NCBI GenBank assembly: GCA_016180065.1 | Contig: JACPBY010000004.1 | Coordinates: 1 to 64,000 of the forward strand | DNA: 64,000 nucleotides | Direction of reading: 5' to 3' | DNA from: Candidatus Woesearchaeota archaeon | GTDB taxonomy: Archaea; Nanobdellota; Nanobdellia; Woesearchaeales; UBA10216 | Shown here: piece after piece, positions 7,018 through 15,020 of the stretch | How positions within the stretch are numbered: the stretch's first letter is position 1 | Layout: each line of letters starts with the position of its first letter | Made by a program: the position numbers and the translations under genes | Notes under the pieces: model-generated | The model's database searches: none | What the model saw: only the letters and a program-made list of their open reading frames with translations | Told to the model about the DNA's origin: nothing

Positions 7018-9251
7018 TGAAAAGCCTGTCTGAGCAGGAAGAGTCAATGGCGAGGAAGTACTCCGGGCTTCTTGAAAATGCTTTGGATGGAAAGCCTGAG
7101 AAGGGAAAGCAGGCTGCAAAGCCGGCACAGCCCGTGCAGGAGGAGGTGAGCGTTAAGCCTATTCTGTCTTCAAACTACCTTGAGTTCAAAAAGGAGAACA
7201 TACCCAAGCACTTGGGATTCTACGAAAAGCTCTGCAACAAGGCAGAGCGCATAATAAAGATAAGCCCTGACAAGAAAAAAACCGCAGAGTTGCAGGAATA
7301 CCTGACACTGTGCCACCTGGAGTCAACGCCAACAGGCGCCATGAGCCTTGCAGTCATCACAGCCTTCATCATTGTTTTGTTTGGCGGAGCAATGGGCTTT
7401 CTCGTAGTAAACTCAACACTGGTTACAATCTACGCGGCAGGCATGGGGCTGTTCGCCTATGCTGCCCTGATAAAGATGCCTGAATTCCTGGCAAACAACT
7501 TCAGGCTTGCTGCCTCCAACCAGATGGTCCAGTGCATATTTTACGTTGCGACGTTCATGAGGCACACATCCAACCTGGAGCTGGCAATCCGGTTTTCTGC
7601 AGACAGGCTCATACCCCCGCTAGCGCTGGACCTCAAGAAGATACTGTGGGATGTTGAAACAGGAAAGTATGATACCATCAAGGACTCGCTGGACAGCTAC
7701 CTTGAAACGTGGAGAAAATGGAACATGGAGTTCATAGAGTCGTTCCACCTCATAGAAGGCTCGCTTTACGAGCCATCTGACGAAAGAAGGCTGACGCTTA
7801 TAGACAAAAGCCTTGACATCATGCTGCAGGAAACATACGAAAAAATGCTGCGATACAGCCATGACCTCAAAAGCCCGGTCACGATGCTTTACATGCTCGG
7901 CATAGTGCTGCCAGTCCTGGGCCTGGTTATACTGCCCATGGCAGCGAGCTTCCTGACATCAGACACCCCTCCCATGAAGATAGCCCTGAACATAGCCCTG
8001 CTTTACAACCTCATCCTTCCACTGGTGCTGTTTTACATGAGCAGAATGGTGCTCTCAAAAAGGCCTACCGGCTACGGCCAGCAAGACGTTTCAGAGCTTA
8101 ACCCGGAGCTGCAGCCGCTCCGCAACATAGTGCTGAAGCTGGGAGGAAAGGCATTAATAATCAACCCCCTATGGCTCACGATAGGAGTTATGGGCTTCAT
8201 GATATTCATGGGCGCGGTGCCCTTCCTGCTTGGAGCAATAATACCTGACGATGTCCTGCTGCAGGAAAAGACCTTTGACCAGACACTTGGCTTTAAGCTC
8301 CTGGACTACAAGAAAACTGACATGGGCTTTGCAGGGCCCTACGGCCTCGGAGCGACTGTGCTGAGCTTTTTCATCCCGTTGGGAATAGGAATAGGCCTTG
8401 GGCTGTACTTCCTAATAAAGTCAAAGAACGTGCTTAAGCTGCGGGAAGAGGCAAAAGCGCTTGAGGAGGAATTCTCTTCTGCCCTGTTCCAGCTCGGCAA
8501 CAGGATAGGGGACGGCCTGCCCATCGAGCTGGCAATCAGCAAAGTGGGAGCCATGATGGCAAACACAAAATCAGGGGAATTCTTCCAGCTGGTAAGCCAA
8601 AAGATTGTCCGGCAGGGAATGTCAGTGCAGAAAGCAATCTTCGACCCCAAGGTTGGCGCGCTGCTTGCCTTTCCATCACCATTAATAGAAAGCTCAATGA
8701 AAGTGCTCCTTGAGAGCGCAAGGAAAGGGCCGCTGGCAGCGTCTTCAGCAATGATAAACGTTTCGCAGTATGTCAAGGACATACACAGGGTTGACGAAAG
8801 GGTCAAGGACCTGATGGCAGACATCATAAGCGACATGAAGCAGCAGGTTGGAGTCCTTGCCCCGGCTATAGCAGGCATAGTGGTAGGCATAACATCAATG
8901 ATAATCACCATAATCGGCAGGCTTACAGAACAGCTTTCCGCAATAACAGAATTCTCAGGAGGTTCCGGCACAGCGATACCAACAGGCGTCATCACGCTCT
9001 TCGGCAGCGGAGTGCCCACATACTTCTTCCAGATAATAATAGGGCTTTACATAATAGAAGTAACCATAATCCTGACAATACTTATAAACGGCATAGAGAA
9101 CGGCGCAGACAAGGTAGCTGAAAAATTCTCGCTGGGCTCAAACCTGATGAAAGGCACCATCATCTACGGCATAGTCGCGTTTGCCATAACCATGGTCTTC
9201 AACATCATCGCGGCAAGCATAATAAGCGGCATAGCGACTCCTGTGGCGTGA
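7017..9251 (+). CDS. TadC/FlaJ-like platform protein with duplicated T2SSF region
   Basis: A 744-residue membrane protein. An N-terminal soluble part of about 100 residues is followed by two halves. Each half has a cytoplasmic helical domain bounded by hydrophobic segments, with the second ending in several closely spaced helices. This is the layout of the type II secretion F / FlaJ / TadC platform that sits in the membrane above the ATPase. The ATG at 7017 overlaps the ATPase stop (ATGA), so the two are translationally coupled; a GTG at 6963 is an alternative. Doubling of the F domain is known in some archaeal versions. Confidence 0.8.
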   Translation: MKSLSEQEESMARKYSGLLENALDGKPEKGKQAAKPAQPVQEEVSVKPILSSNYLEFKKENIPKHLGFYEKLCNKAERIIKISPDKKKTAELQEYLTLCHLESTPTGAMSLAVITAFIIVLFGGAMGFLVVNSTLVTIYAAGMGLFAYAALIKMPEFLANNFRLAASNQMVQCIFYVATFMRHTSNLELAIRFSADRLIPPLALDLKKILWDVETGKYDTIKDSLDSYLETWRKWNMEFIESFHLIEGSLYEPSDERRLTLIDKSLDIMLQETYEKMLRYSHDLKSPVTMLYMLGIVLPVLGLVILPMAASFLTSDTPPMKIALNIALLYNLILPLVLFYMSRMVLSKRPTGYGQQDVSELNPELQPLRNIVLKLGGKALIINPLWLTIGVMGFMIFMGAVPFLLGAIIPDDVLLQEKTFDQTLGFKLLDYKKTDMGFAGPYGLGATVLSFFIPLGIGIGLGLYFLIKSKNVLKLREEAKALEEEFSSALFQLGNRIGDGLPIELAISKVGAMMANTKSGEFFQLVSQKIVRQGMSVQKAIFDPKVGALLAFPSPLIESSMKVLLESARKGPLAASSAMINVSQYVKDIHRVDERVKDLMADIISDMKQQVGVLAPAIAGIVVGITSMIITIIGRLTEQLSAITEFSGGSGTAIPTGVITLFGSGVPTYFFQIIIGLYIIEVTIILTILINGIENGADKVAEKFSLGSNLMKGTIIYGIVAFAITMVFNIIAASIISGIATPVA

Positions 9252-9257
9252 GCAAAG

Positions 9258-10388
9258 ATGGCTAAATTCACAGGTTTGTTAACGATTTTCCTTATTATTG
9301 TGTTACTCGTAGCTGCACCTGTGGGCGCTTTCAGTTTAAGTGGCATTGCTAAATTTATTCTCAAACCATTTGCAAGTTCTACGCATGCCCGCAACGTAAG
9401 CACGGCAAGTACTAGTCAGCAAGATTTAGCTAAGCAAATAGAAGAAACTAAGCCGATTCTTCAAAAATATGATGCTGGCAGAAATGATGACATCGTGGCG
9501 GGTAATGAAGACATCTTAAACAAGACTTGCTGTTGGTATGATATAAAAGCATATCACAATCCAGCTGCATTGCCAATCGATGACCGCATGAAGCTCTTTG
9601 AAACTTGCTCAGATATTATTCGTCCATTCATAGACCGAGCTTATAGACAAGCACTTAACCCTGCAAAAGATTGGTATTACACTTCAGAAATAGTTGCTCA
9701 CTATAACCTGCTACTCTGCGTTCAGGGCTATCCAGTTTATCAATCTAAGATTGTTGAAATGGTACAGAACGGTATCACACCTTATTCCGAAGACCGTGTA
9801 TTGCTACAATACAATGAAATTTTCCCTTTGGTCATCAATGATAAGACTCTTGATCGTAATGAGCTATGGGATTTATGGAAAAAATATGATTATATCAAAT
9901 CTGGAGATTTAGAATTTCTTTTCAAGAAAGGGGATACGGAAGACAAGCAATTTCAACAGTCGGTTAATAAAAATGTCAGAATTTCACCAAATGCGCCAGC
10001 TACCAGCAGTACAACCGACGCTAATTCTCAGATTAACTCTACAATTAATTATGACTTCCCAAAAATTGAAAAGAATAAGCAGGATATTTATGATTCTTTT
10101 AACTATAACAGCATAGTTCAGAAGATACTAAAAGACTATAGCAAAATTGGTGTTGATGTAGAAGGTGAAGGTTACACTTTTCAAGTAACAGACGGCAGAA
10201 TATCAGACATAACAAAGGGCATGGATTCTGATTCAAGTGTCAAGATATATACGAATTGGAAAGAACTTAAAAAGTTGATAACATTACATCAGGAGGGTAA
10301 CCTTGTTTCAGCAATCCCAACGCTTTTGGGAATGAACATTCAGCCATCAACTGCGAAATTTAAAGTATTAAAAAACATAAAACAATGA
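9258..10388 (+). CDS. AT-rich secreted or membrane-anchored hypothetical protein
   Basis: A 376-residue protein with an N-terminal hydrophobic segment (KFTGLLTIFLIIVLLVAAPVGA) that reads as a Sec signal or anchor. An extracellular part rich in Asn, Asp, Lys and Thr follows. A Cys pair (TCCWYD, about residue 92) and further Cys residues could form disulfides. It starts six bases after the platform gene, so it is placed as the last gene of the pilus operon. Its base composition is clearly more AT-rich and its codon choice differs (many aat, aaa, gat), suggesting recent acquisition or fast evolution. I do not recognise the family. Confidence 0.7.
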   Translation: MAKFTGLLTIFLIIVLLVAAPVGAFSLSGIAKFILKPFASSTHARNVSTASTSQQDLAKQIEETKPILQKYDAGRNDDIVAGNEDILNKTCCWYDIKAYHNPAALPIDDRMKLFETCSDIIRPFIDRAYRQALNPAKDWYYTSEIVAHYNLLLCVQGYPVYQSKIVEMVQNGITPYSEDRVLLQYNEIFPLVINDKTLDRNELWDLWKKYDYIKSGDLEFLFKKGDTEDKQFQQSVNKNVRISPNAPATSSTTDANSQINSTINYDFPKIEKNKQDIYDSFNYNSIVQKILKDYSKIGVDVEGEGYTFQVTDGRISDITKGMDSDSSVKIYTNWKELKKLITLHQEGNLVSAIPTLLGMNIQPSTAKFKVLKNIKQ

Positions 10389-10461
10389 CCAAGGTCGTGA
10401 GTTGAATACTCAGTCCGCAGACCGAAGTCTCTATTTCAATACCCTGTCAGATTGCACCCTG

Positions 10462-10824
10462 CTACGCCTTTACTTTTCTAACCATAAAGCCGCTTGTTGA
10501 GGGAATTATTTTGACGGTTACTCCTTTGCTCAGATTTAGATGGCTGGCTAGCTCCTGAGGAATTGTTACTGCCAGGCTCCTGCCTGTAACGGTTATTTTT
10601 CTATGAAAGCCAAAAGTGCTTTCAACAAGCGTTTTTGTCCTTTGCTTCATATTGGCTGCCTGCTGCTCAGTGAAGAAAACATTACCGCATTTATGGCACT
10701 TGTAAGCAGGTACGTTACTTAAAGCGTGACCTTCCAGATACTCGTAACTTGGAAGCGCCGTTGATATCATTTCAGAGTCGCACCTGGCGCAGTAAACAGC
10801 GCCTTCTTTCATTTCAGTTGCCAT
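10462..10824 (-). CDS. Antitoxin with YgiT/MqsA-type zinc finger and AbrB-like domain
   Basis: A protein of about 120 residues. The N-terminal part has two CxxC pairs (YCARCDSE and YKCHKCGN), the YgiT/MqsA-type zinc finger. The C-terminal part (KITVTGRSLAVTIPQELASHLNLSKGVTVKI) is a swapped-hairpin AbrB/SpoVT-type DNA-binding domain. It follows the toxin with a 16-base overlap, and AGAAGGAAAAA just before the ATG at 10824 is a fair ribosome-binding site; an ATG at 10812 (ATGA overlap) is an alternative. By family knowledge it should neutralise the upstream toxin and repress the operon. Confidence 0.75.
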   Translation of the reverse strand: MATEMKEGAVYCARCDSEMISTALPSYEYLEGHALSNVPAYKCHKCGNVFFTEQQAANMKQRTKTLVESTFGFHRKITVTGRSLAVTIPQELASHLNLSKGVTVKIIPSTSGFMVRKVKA

Positions 10825-11021
10825 TTTTTCCTTCTGATAGTGTAGCATGTTGCCACCCTTGTTTCTTCCTTTCTTAAAGTGTATATCACGGCTATCTCGT
10901 TGTCTTTCAGCTGCAGTTGCTTTCCGTAGCGCAACTCACCCTTAACAACTTGCTTTATCACCAGTTCGCCATGTTCCAGGCACGACTCAACTTCTTCCTT
11001 CGAGATGCCATCTTTCAGCAT
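10809..11021 (-). CDS. DUF4258-like toxin of a toxin-antitoxin pair
   Basis: A 70-residue basic protein. GISKEEVESCLEHGELVIKQ and the beta-rich region after it (LRYGKQLQLKDNEIAVIYTL) resemble DUF4258 proteins, which pair with YgiT-type zinc-finger partners and are thought to be RNase-like toxins. It has a strong ribosome-binding sequence (gagggga) directly before the ATG at 11021. A TATA box (tttaaatact) lies near 11068-11080. Toxin-first order and overlap with the antitoxin are typical of MqsRA-like modules. The exact activity is not shown by the sequence. Confidence 0.65.
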   Translation of the reverse strand: MLKDGISKEEVESCLEHGELVIKQVVKGELRYGKQLQLKDNEIAVIYTLRKEETRVATCYTIRRKKWQLK

Positions 11022-11112
11022 CTCCCCTCAGCATGCTTGGGAAAAGTAATCATTATCAATCACTTACCAAATAAGTATTTAAAGTTTTCCACTAAATTCA
11101 ACAAGGATTAGG

Positions 11113-11229
11113 TGCGGCGGCCGGGACTTCCAACGCGCCTAGCGCTGAAAGCTGCAAACGCCAGTGCGCATGATTGAACCCGGACCATCAGCTTGGAAGG
11201 CTGAGGTCATGCCGTTAGACCACCGCCGC
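11113..11229 (-). tRNA. tRNA-Gly(UCC) with a 46-nt intron in the T-loop
   Basis: The acceptor GCGGCGG pairs with CCGCCGC. The D-arm is GTC...GAC, the anticodon stem TCAGC/GCTGA encloses the loop CTTCCAA (anticodon TCC), and the T-stem is CCGGG/CCCGG. The T-loop is interrupted by an insertion at 11127-11172. Folding the precursor gives a bulge-helix-bulge: T-stem, 4-bp helix TTCA/TGGA, 3-nt bulges ATC and AGT, then a 6-bp helix ATGCGC/GCGCGT. Cutting at the standard position in each bulge leaves a 7-nt T-loop TTCAATT and a mature tRNA of 71 nt. The intron therefore lies between positions 59 and 60. No CCA is encoded. Confidence 0.85.
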
Positions 11230-11607
11230 AATAAGGGAACTCGTCGCTCCCTTATCAGCCCCTATAAAAAAGGGTCAATCGGAAAACGGGCTATTCAGCC
11301 TTTTAAAAATATTGTTGCTGAAGACTGGCGCAGACACTGTTTCTGCATCCGCGGCAGCCCCATCACAACAGTTATTTCAGTCTTGATATGCTTTGCCCCA
11401 AAAATATCGGAATTTTTCCGTAAAAGCCGGAGAAACTTCTGGCAGAAGCGCAATTCTTTCGCAAACACCTGAAAACTGCGAATATCTTACGGCTTTCCCG
11501 AAAATTTTTCCTAACTGGAAGCGAAAAAGTTAAATATAACTTAAACTCTAACACTTCGCACGGGGCTTGACACCTGACGGCAGCAGCTGTTTCTGCCTTC
11601 TTTTTTC
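11230..11607. other. Intergenic region with hairpin, dispersed motifs and possible short transcript
   Basis: Gene-free stretch of 378 bases. It holds an inverted repeat ATAAGGGA/TCCCTTAT (11231-11255) next to the tRNA-Gly 5' end. It also has a copy of the AAGGGTCAATC motif shared with tRNA-Arg introns (11266-11288) and AT-rich pieces around 11405-11510 resembling other intergenic regions (CTTACGG, TTTTCGG). A TATA-like gttaaatata at 11529 is followed by a GGCAG/CTGCC hairpin and a T-run at 11577-11606, which could mark a very short plus-strand RNA. I cannot assign an RNA family. Confidence 0.35.
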
Positions 11608-12285
11608 TTACAAATGCTTCAGAATCTCCCTCAAGTCCTTCTTTTCAATTATTACGCCGCAGTGCTCTTTGAGCTCCTGCCTTGCGTTGAAGGCGATTGC
11701 GAGGCCGCACTCCTTTGCGATTGGGATGTCGTTAACCCCGTCGCAAACCATTGCAGCCTCTTCAGGCTTGATGTGCAGCCCTGCTATTATTGCCTCAAAA
11801 AACTTTGCCTTGCCCTCGTAATCGCAGGGAAAGAATATCCAATCTATGAGCCTGCCCTTCTGGTCAAAAACAAGATCGCATGCGGCAACGATGTAGTCAA
11901 TGCCAAGCTCCAGTTTAGCCCTTTTTGCCAGATGGTGAAAGCTGCCGGTAATGACTGCTGTTATGTAGCCGCGCCTTTTCAGCTCGGCAACAGCCTCTTT
12001 TGCGCCAGGCATAAGAGGGATGGCATTGAGTGCGCCTTCAAACCTGTCTTTCGTGAGGTTATGCCGCCCATACAGCTTGACTGTTTCATTCATCCACTCG
12101 ATGAAGTGCTTCATCTCGCCGTTAATCCAGCGCTGCTTGAGCTTCTCTTCGCCCTCCAGCGTTCCTGCGGCTTCCGCAACCAGCTTCCACGAGCTAGCCC
12201 CAACATTTTGCCGGTGCTCAAAGTAGCCAACGTCAAACAAAACACCGTCCATGTCAAAGAAGACGATTTTGATCTTTGGATGCAT
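11608..12285 (-). CDS. HAD-superfamily phosphatase (SerB-like)
   Basis: A 225-residue haloacid dehalogenase-type hydrolase. Motif I is FFDMDGVLFD (about residues 8-17), motif II is ITGS, and motif IV is CDGVNDIPI near the C-terminus, with helical cap residues between I and II. The arrangement and GVNDIPIAKECGLAIAF are closest to phosphoserine phosphatase-like members, but the substrate is not certain. It is the last gene of a long minus-strand block. Confidence 0.8.
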   Translation of the reverse strand: MHPKIKIVFFDMDGVLFDVGYFEHRQNVGASSWKLVAEAAGTLEGEEKLKQRWINGEMKHFIEWMNETVKLYGRHNLTKDRFEGALNAIPLMPGAKEAVAELKRRGYITAVITGSFHHLAKRAKLELGIDYIVAACDLVFDQKGRLIDWIFFPCDYEGKAKFFEAIIAGLHIKPEEAAMVCDGVNDIPIAKECGLAIAFNARQELKEHCGVIIEKKDLREILKHL

Positions 12286-12327
12286 GGCGGTGAGTTTTGG
12301 CAGCGGGTAGATAAATCTTTCCTGCAG

Positions 12328-13260
12328 TCAGTAGCCTTGCATCGCGCTTCCAAGGTACTTAAACACGCTCAGCACAGCCTTAACACCCTCTCCTGCAGCC
12401 ACAAGCGCCTGCTTTTCCGGAACGTCGGTAACGTCACCGGCAGCGAATATGCCCTGAACAGACGTGAGGTTTGTCATGAAGCGCTCCTTGTCTTCGTGAA
12501 TGATTATTTCGTTCCACCTGTTTTTTTCTGTCAGCTTGTCAAAATCAATACTGGGAACATAACCTATTTCCACAAAAACTCCTTGCACGCCAATGGTTTT
12601 TTCGCTGCCACTGCCCTGCCTGAACTTCACTCCACTCAATGCTTTTTCTCCCAAAATCTCAGTTGTTGCTGCGCTGTTGAAAACTGCTATCCTGCTGCTT
12701 TTTCCAATGCTTTCCAGCATAATCTCATCGCCCCTCAGCTCAGGATTGATGTTTATGATGTAGACCTTGCTAGAGTATTTCTCTGCCAGCAATGCAGCAT
12801 CCATTGCAGAGTTGCCCCCACCAATGACTGCAACGTCCTTGCCTGAAAAGACAGGGGCATCACAGGTTGCGCAATAAGTTACCCCTTTTCCAGATAGCCT
12901 GTCCTCGCCCTGAACGTTAAGTTTTCTCGGTTTTTTGCCAGAAGCAACAAGGATTGTTCTTGTTTCATAAGCCGCTGCCGTTGTTTTTACAACAAAACTC
13001 CTGCTTTTTTGCTGCAACTCAACAACCTTTTCGCCTTCCTTGGCATCAACCCCGTATTTTTTTATGTGCTTCTCGAAAAATCCTGAGAGCTCAGCACCAT
13101 TCGTGGCGGGAAAGCCGAGGTAATTTTCAATGTCAGCGCTTATTGCGGTCTGGCCGCCGATGTTTTCGGCAACCATGAGAAAGCTTATCTTCTGCCTGGC
13201 TGCATAAACCGCTGCTGCCAGCGCCGCCGGGCCGCCGCCTACAATAACCAGGTCATACAT
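12328..13260 (-). CDS. trxB: Thioredoxin reductase
   Basis: A 310-residue flavoprotein that reduces thioredoxin- or glutaredoxin-like partners with NAD(P)H. It has the N-terminal FAD-binding VGGGPAALAAAVYAAR, the redox CATC pair at residues 130-133, the nucleotide-binding IGGGNSAMDAAL and the C-terminal FAD motif GIFAAGDV. The ATG at 13260 gives the standard N-terminus MYDLVIVGGG, preceded by ggtgtg; upstream in-frame residues overlap the zinc-ribbon gene and are not family-like. Neighbouring glutaredoxin and flavin reductase genes support a redox block. Confidence 0.93.
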   Translation of the reverse strand: MYDLVIVGGGPAALAAAVYAARQKISFLMVAENIGGQTAISADIENYLGFPATNGAELSGFFEKHIKKYGVDAKEGEKVVELQQKSRSFVVKTTAAAYETRTILVASGKKPRKLNVQGEDRLSGKGVTYCATCDAPVFSGKDVAVIGGGNSAMDAALLAEKYSSKVYIININPELRGDEIMLESIGKSSRIAVFNSAATTEILGEKALSGVKFRQGSGSEKTIGVQGVFVEIGYVPSIDFDKLTEKNRWNEIIIHEDKERFMTNLTSVQGIFAAGDVTDVPEKQALVAAGEGVKAVLSVFKYLGSAMQGY

Positions 13261-13273
13261 TCTGCACACCGCT

Positions 13274-13525
13274 TTATGCCCTGCGGCTCTTCCGCTTTTT
13301 CTTCGCTGCCACTTTAGCTGCCTTTTTCCTATTGACAAACCTGTTGTGGAACAGGCAGACGCAGTTGCCAATTGCGCTGCAGCACTTTGAGCATTCCTCC
13401 TCAAGATGGAAGCCGCAGTTATGGCACTTCATCCTGTGGTGGGAGCGGTAACCGCACCGTCCGCATACGTAAAGCTTCTTTTGCTTATTTCCCTTTTTCC
13501 CAGATTTTCGTGACACAGCAACCAC
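13274..13525 (-). CDS. Small zinc-ribbon protein
   Basis: An 83-residue basic protein with several Cys pairs (VCGRCGYR, KCHNCGFH, CSKCCSAIGNCVC). These can form one or two zinc ribbons, and the tail is very Lys/Arg-rich. This looks like a small nucleic-acid- or ribosome-associated zinc protein, but I cannot name it. It ends 14 bases before trxB and follows the phosphatase gene by a few bases, so it is part of the same transcript. Confidence 0.7.
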   Translation of the reverse strand: MVAVSRKSGKKGNKQKKLYVCGRCGYRSHHRMKCHNCGFHLEEECSKCCSAIGNCVCLFHNRFVNRKKAAKVAAKKKRKSRRA

Positions 13526-13530
13526 AGCTC

Positions 13531-14025
13531 CTATTGTTGTAAGCCTTGCTTATTAACTTTTCTTACACGCTTTTCAAACATTTCCAAAGCCCCAAGCTGG
13601 CGAATAGTCGGATGGATTTGCGGCCTTTTCCTTCTTATGGCTGCTAAGGCATCTTTAGCGCTTTTACCTTTGAGAACGAAATAAGCTGCAACAAGCGTCG
13701 GCGACCTCCCATGGCCTGCCTTGCAGTGAACATAAACCTTCACTTTCTGCATCACCATCACATCAATGAATGTTGCACCTGCCAGGAGCTGCTGCTGCGA
13801 TGGCGCATAATGGTCCTTTGAAGGCAGCCACAGGAAATACTTAACCCCGAAAGGACTGTCAACATGCCTTTCCCTCAGGCTGACGTCTGCTGTGATGCCC
13901 TTGCTCAAAAGCTCATCCTTGAAGTGGGGCGTGCAGCACATGTCAGTGCCCAGAAACAGCCAGGGAGTTATTTGCGAATACTCAAAACGAGGCTTTCCAT
14001 GCAGCACACCTTTTTTGCCACGCAT
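13531..14025 (-). CDS. Dual-specificity protein phosphatase
   Basis: A 164-residue cysteine phosphatase. The active-site loop is HCKAGHGRS (Cys about residue 101, Arg about 107), the CX5R signature, followed by PTLVAAYFV. The upstream Asp in DHYAPS may be the general acid. Proteins of this class remove phosphate from Ser/Thr/Tyr residues or from RNA or lipid phosphates; the target here is unknown. It is co-transcribed with the zinc-ribbon and thioredoxin reductase genes. Confidence 0.85.
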   Translation of the reverse strand: MRGKKGVLHGKPRFEYSQITPWLFLGTDMCCTPHFKDELLSKGITADVSLRERHVDSPFGVKYFLWLPSKDHYAPSQQQLLAGATFIDVMVMQKVKVYVHCKAGHGRSPTLVAAYFVLKGKSAKDALAAIRRKRPQIHPTIRQLGALEMFEKRVRKVNKQGLQQ

Positions 14026-14164
14026 TTCAGCGTTTCACCTTGCCATTGCCGCTTTAAAAGCCTATTGCTATAGTGAAGGCAACAAATAATTGAGCATAAA
14101 TTATTGCTTTTACTTATTACGAAAGGGCAGCAATTGCTCAATTATGTTTGCCCGTGAGTATACT

Positions 14165-14323
14165 TCAAACCATTACAGCATGTTTCGTTATCTCAAGGCT
14201 GCAGCTATGATGCTTCCCGCACCAGTCCTGGCACTTCTGGGCAAGCTCCCTTGTCTTGTAGGCAAAGCCGCACTCCTCGCAAGAGTAATATGCCTTGCCG
14301 CCTCTTCGGATTGCTTTTGCCAT
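14165..14323 (-). CDS. Small archaeal zinc protein (52 aa)
   Basis: A short gene with a clear pattern: it starts MAKAIRRGGKAYYSCEEC, continues FAYKTRELAQKCQDWC, and has a His pair and one more Cys before the end. Two CxxC-like pairs and a DWC/HH arrangement match small conserved archaeal proteins of unknown function with the pattern YxCEECGFAY...KCxxWC. The TGA is at 14165-14167. It ends the minus-strand block that begins with the ArsR gene, a few bases after the glutaredoxin gene. Confidence 0.75.
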   Translation of the reverse strand: MAKAIRRGGKAYYSCEECGFAYKTRELAQKCQDWCGKHHSCSLEITKHAVMV

Positions 14324-14329
14324 CTGGCG

Positions 14330-14569
14330 TTACCCGCTTATTTTCAGCAGCTTTTTCAGCATCTGCTTGTCAAACCCGACAACTATCTGCCCGTCTACAT
14401 CTATCACCGGCACGCCCATCTGGCCTGACTTGTCAACCATGTGCTGCAAAGCCTTTTGGTCTGCCGCAACATTTATCTCATGGAAAGAGATGCTGTTCTC
14501 CTTCAGGAACTCCTTGGTTTTCTGGCACCATGGGCACGTGGGCGTGCTGTATACCTGCACGTTAGCCAA
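14330..14569 (-). CDS. Glutaredoxin-like protein, copy 1
   Basis: A 79-residue thioredoxin-fold protein of the NrdH/glutaredoxin type with the redox CPWC at residues 12-15 and the cis-proline loop MGVPVIDVDG. It can be reduced by the nearby thioredoxin reductase, which is a reasonable but unproven pairing. A second copy at 28720-28956 shares an exactly identical 64-base stretch (14412-14475 here). It lies between the ArsR-type regulator and the small zinc protein. Confidence 0.9.
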   Translation of the reverse strand: MANVQVYSTPTCPWCQKTKEFLKENSISFHEINVAADQKALQHMVDKSGQMGVPVIDVDGQIVVGFDKQMLKKLLKISG

Positions 14570-14589
14570 TCTTCACCACCTTGCCATGT

Positions 14590-14994
14590 TCATCTTACCT
14601 TGCCTTTGGCGGGCTTGAACCCCCGCATCCGCAACTGTCGCACATACCAATCACTCCTAACTGTTTTCTGAATTGCGCCGCATTCCCTGAGCCTGCTCTC
14701 ATACCTGACAAGGTGCTTGTCAACCGCATCCAGTATTGCCCTGGCATCAGGGTTCAGAGAGTAAATCCTGCTTTTGCCATTCCGGCTACAGTCCGCAAAG
14801 CCGCACTTTACCAGACACTTAAGGCTGTGCGAAACCCTGCTCTGCTCAAGCCCAAGCTCCCCGCACAGGGCTGTAACACTTTCAGGGCCTTGCCTCAGCA
14901 GGCTGATGATCCGCCACCTTGCTCTGTTGGATATGGCTGAAAAAAACAGCCTGTATGAAAGCTCGCTTACGCTGCCCGCCCAGTGAGGTGCCAT
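14590..14994 (-). CDS. ArsR-family winged-helix regulator
   Basis: A 134-residue DNA-binding protein. The core (ISNRARWRIISLLRQGPESVTALCGELGLEQSRVSHSLKCL) is a standard ArsR winged helix with the recognition helix LEQSRVSHSLKCL, followed by the wing FADCSRNGKSRIYSL. Two Cys residues near the recognition helix could sense metals or thiol stress, but no classical ArsR metal site is obvious. It leads the operon with the glutaredoxin. A perfect palindrome next to its TATA box suggests autoregulation. Confidence 0.85.
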   Translation of the reverse strand: MAPHWAGSVSELSYRLFFSAISNRARWRIISLLRQGPESVTALCGELGLEQSRVSHSLKCLVKCGFADCSRNGKSRIYSLNPDARAILDAVDKHLVRYESRLRECGAIQKTVRSDWYVRQLRMRGFKPAKGKVR

Positions 14995-15020
14995 GTTGAC
15001 GCTCTTCTCATGAAGGAATA

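Noticed and set aside
8339-9019. Minus-strand reading frame of 226 codons
   Set aside because: It is antisense to the platform protein, whose membrane helices and domain layout are convincing.
11560-11608. Short structured RNA with a named family
   Set aside because: A hairpin and T-run follow a TATA-like element, but the predicted transcript is too short to match SRP RNA, RNase P RNA or a box RNA, so it is only noted as an intergenic signal.
11614-12846. Long plus-strand reading frame of 410 codons
   Set aside because: It lies entirely antisense to the HAD phosphatase and thioredoxin reductase genes, is Cys/His/Leu-rich with no domain pattern, and both opposite genes have clear catalytic motifs.
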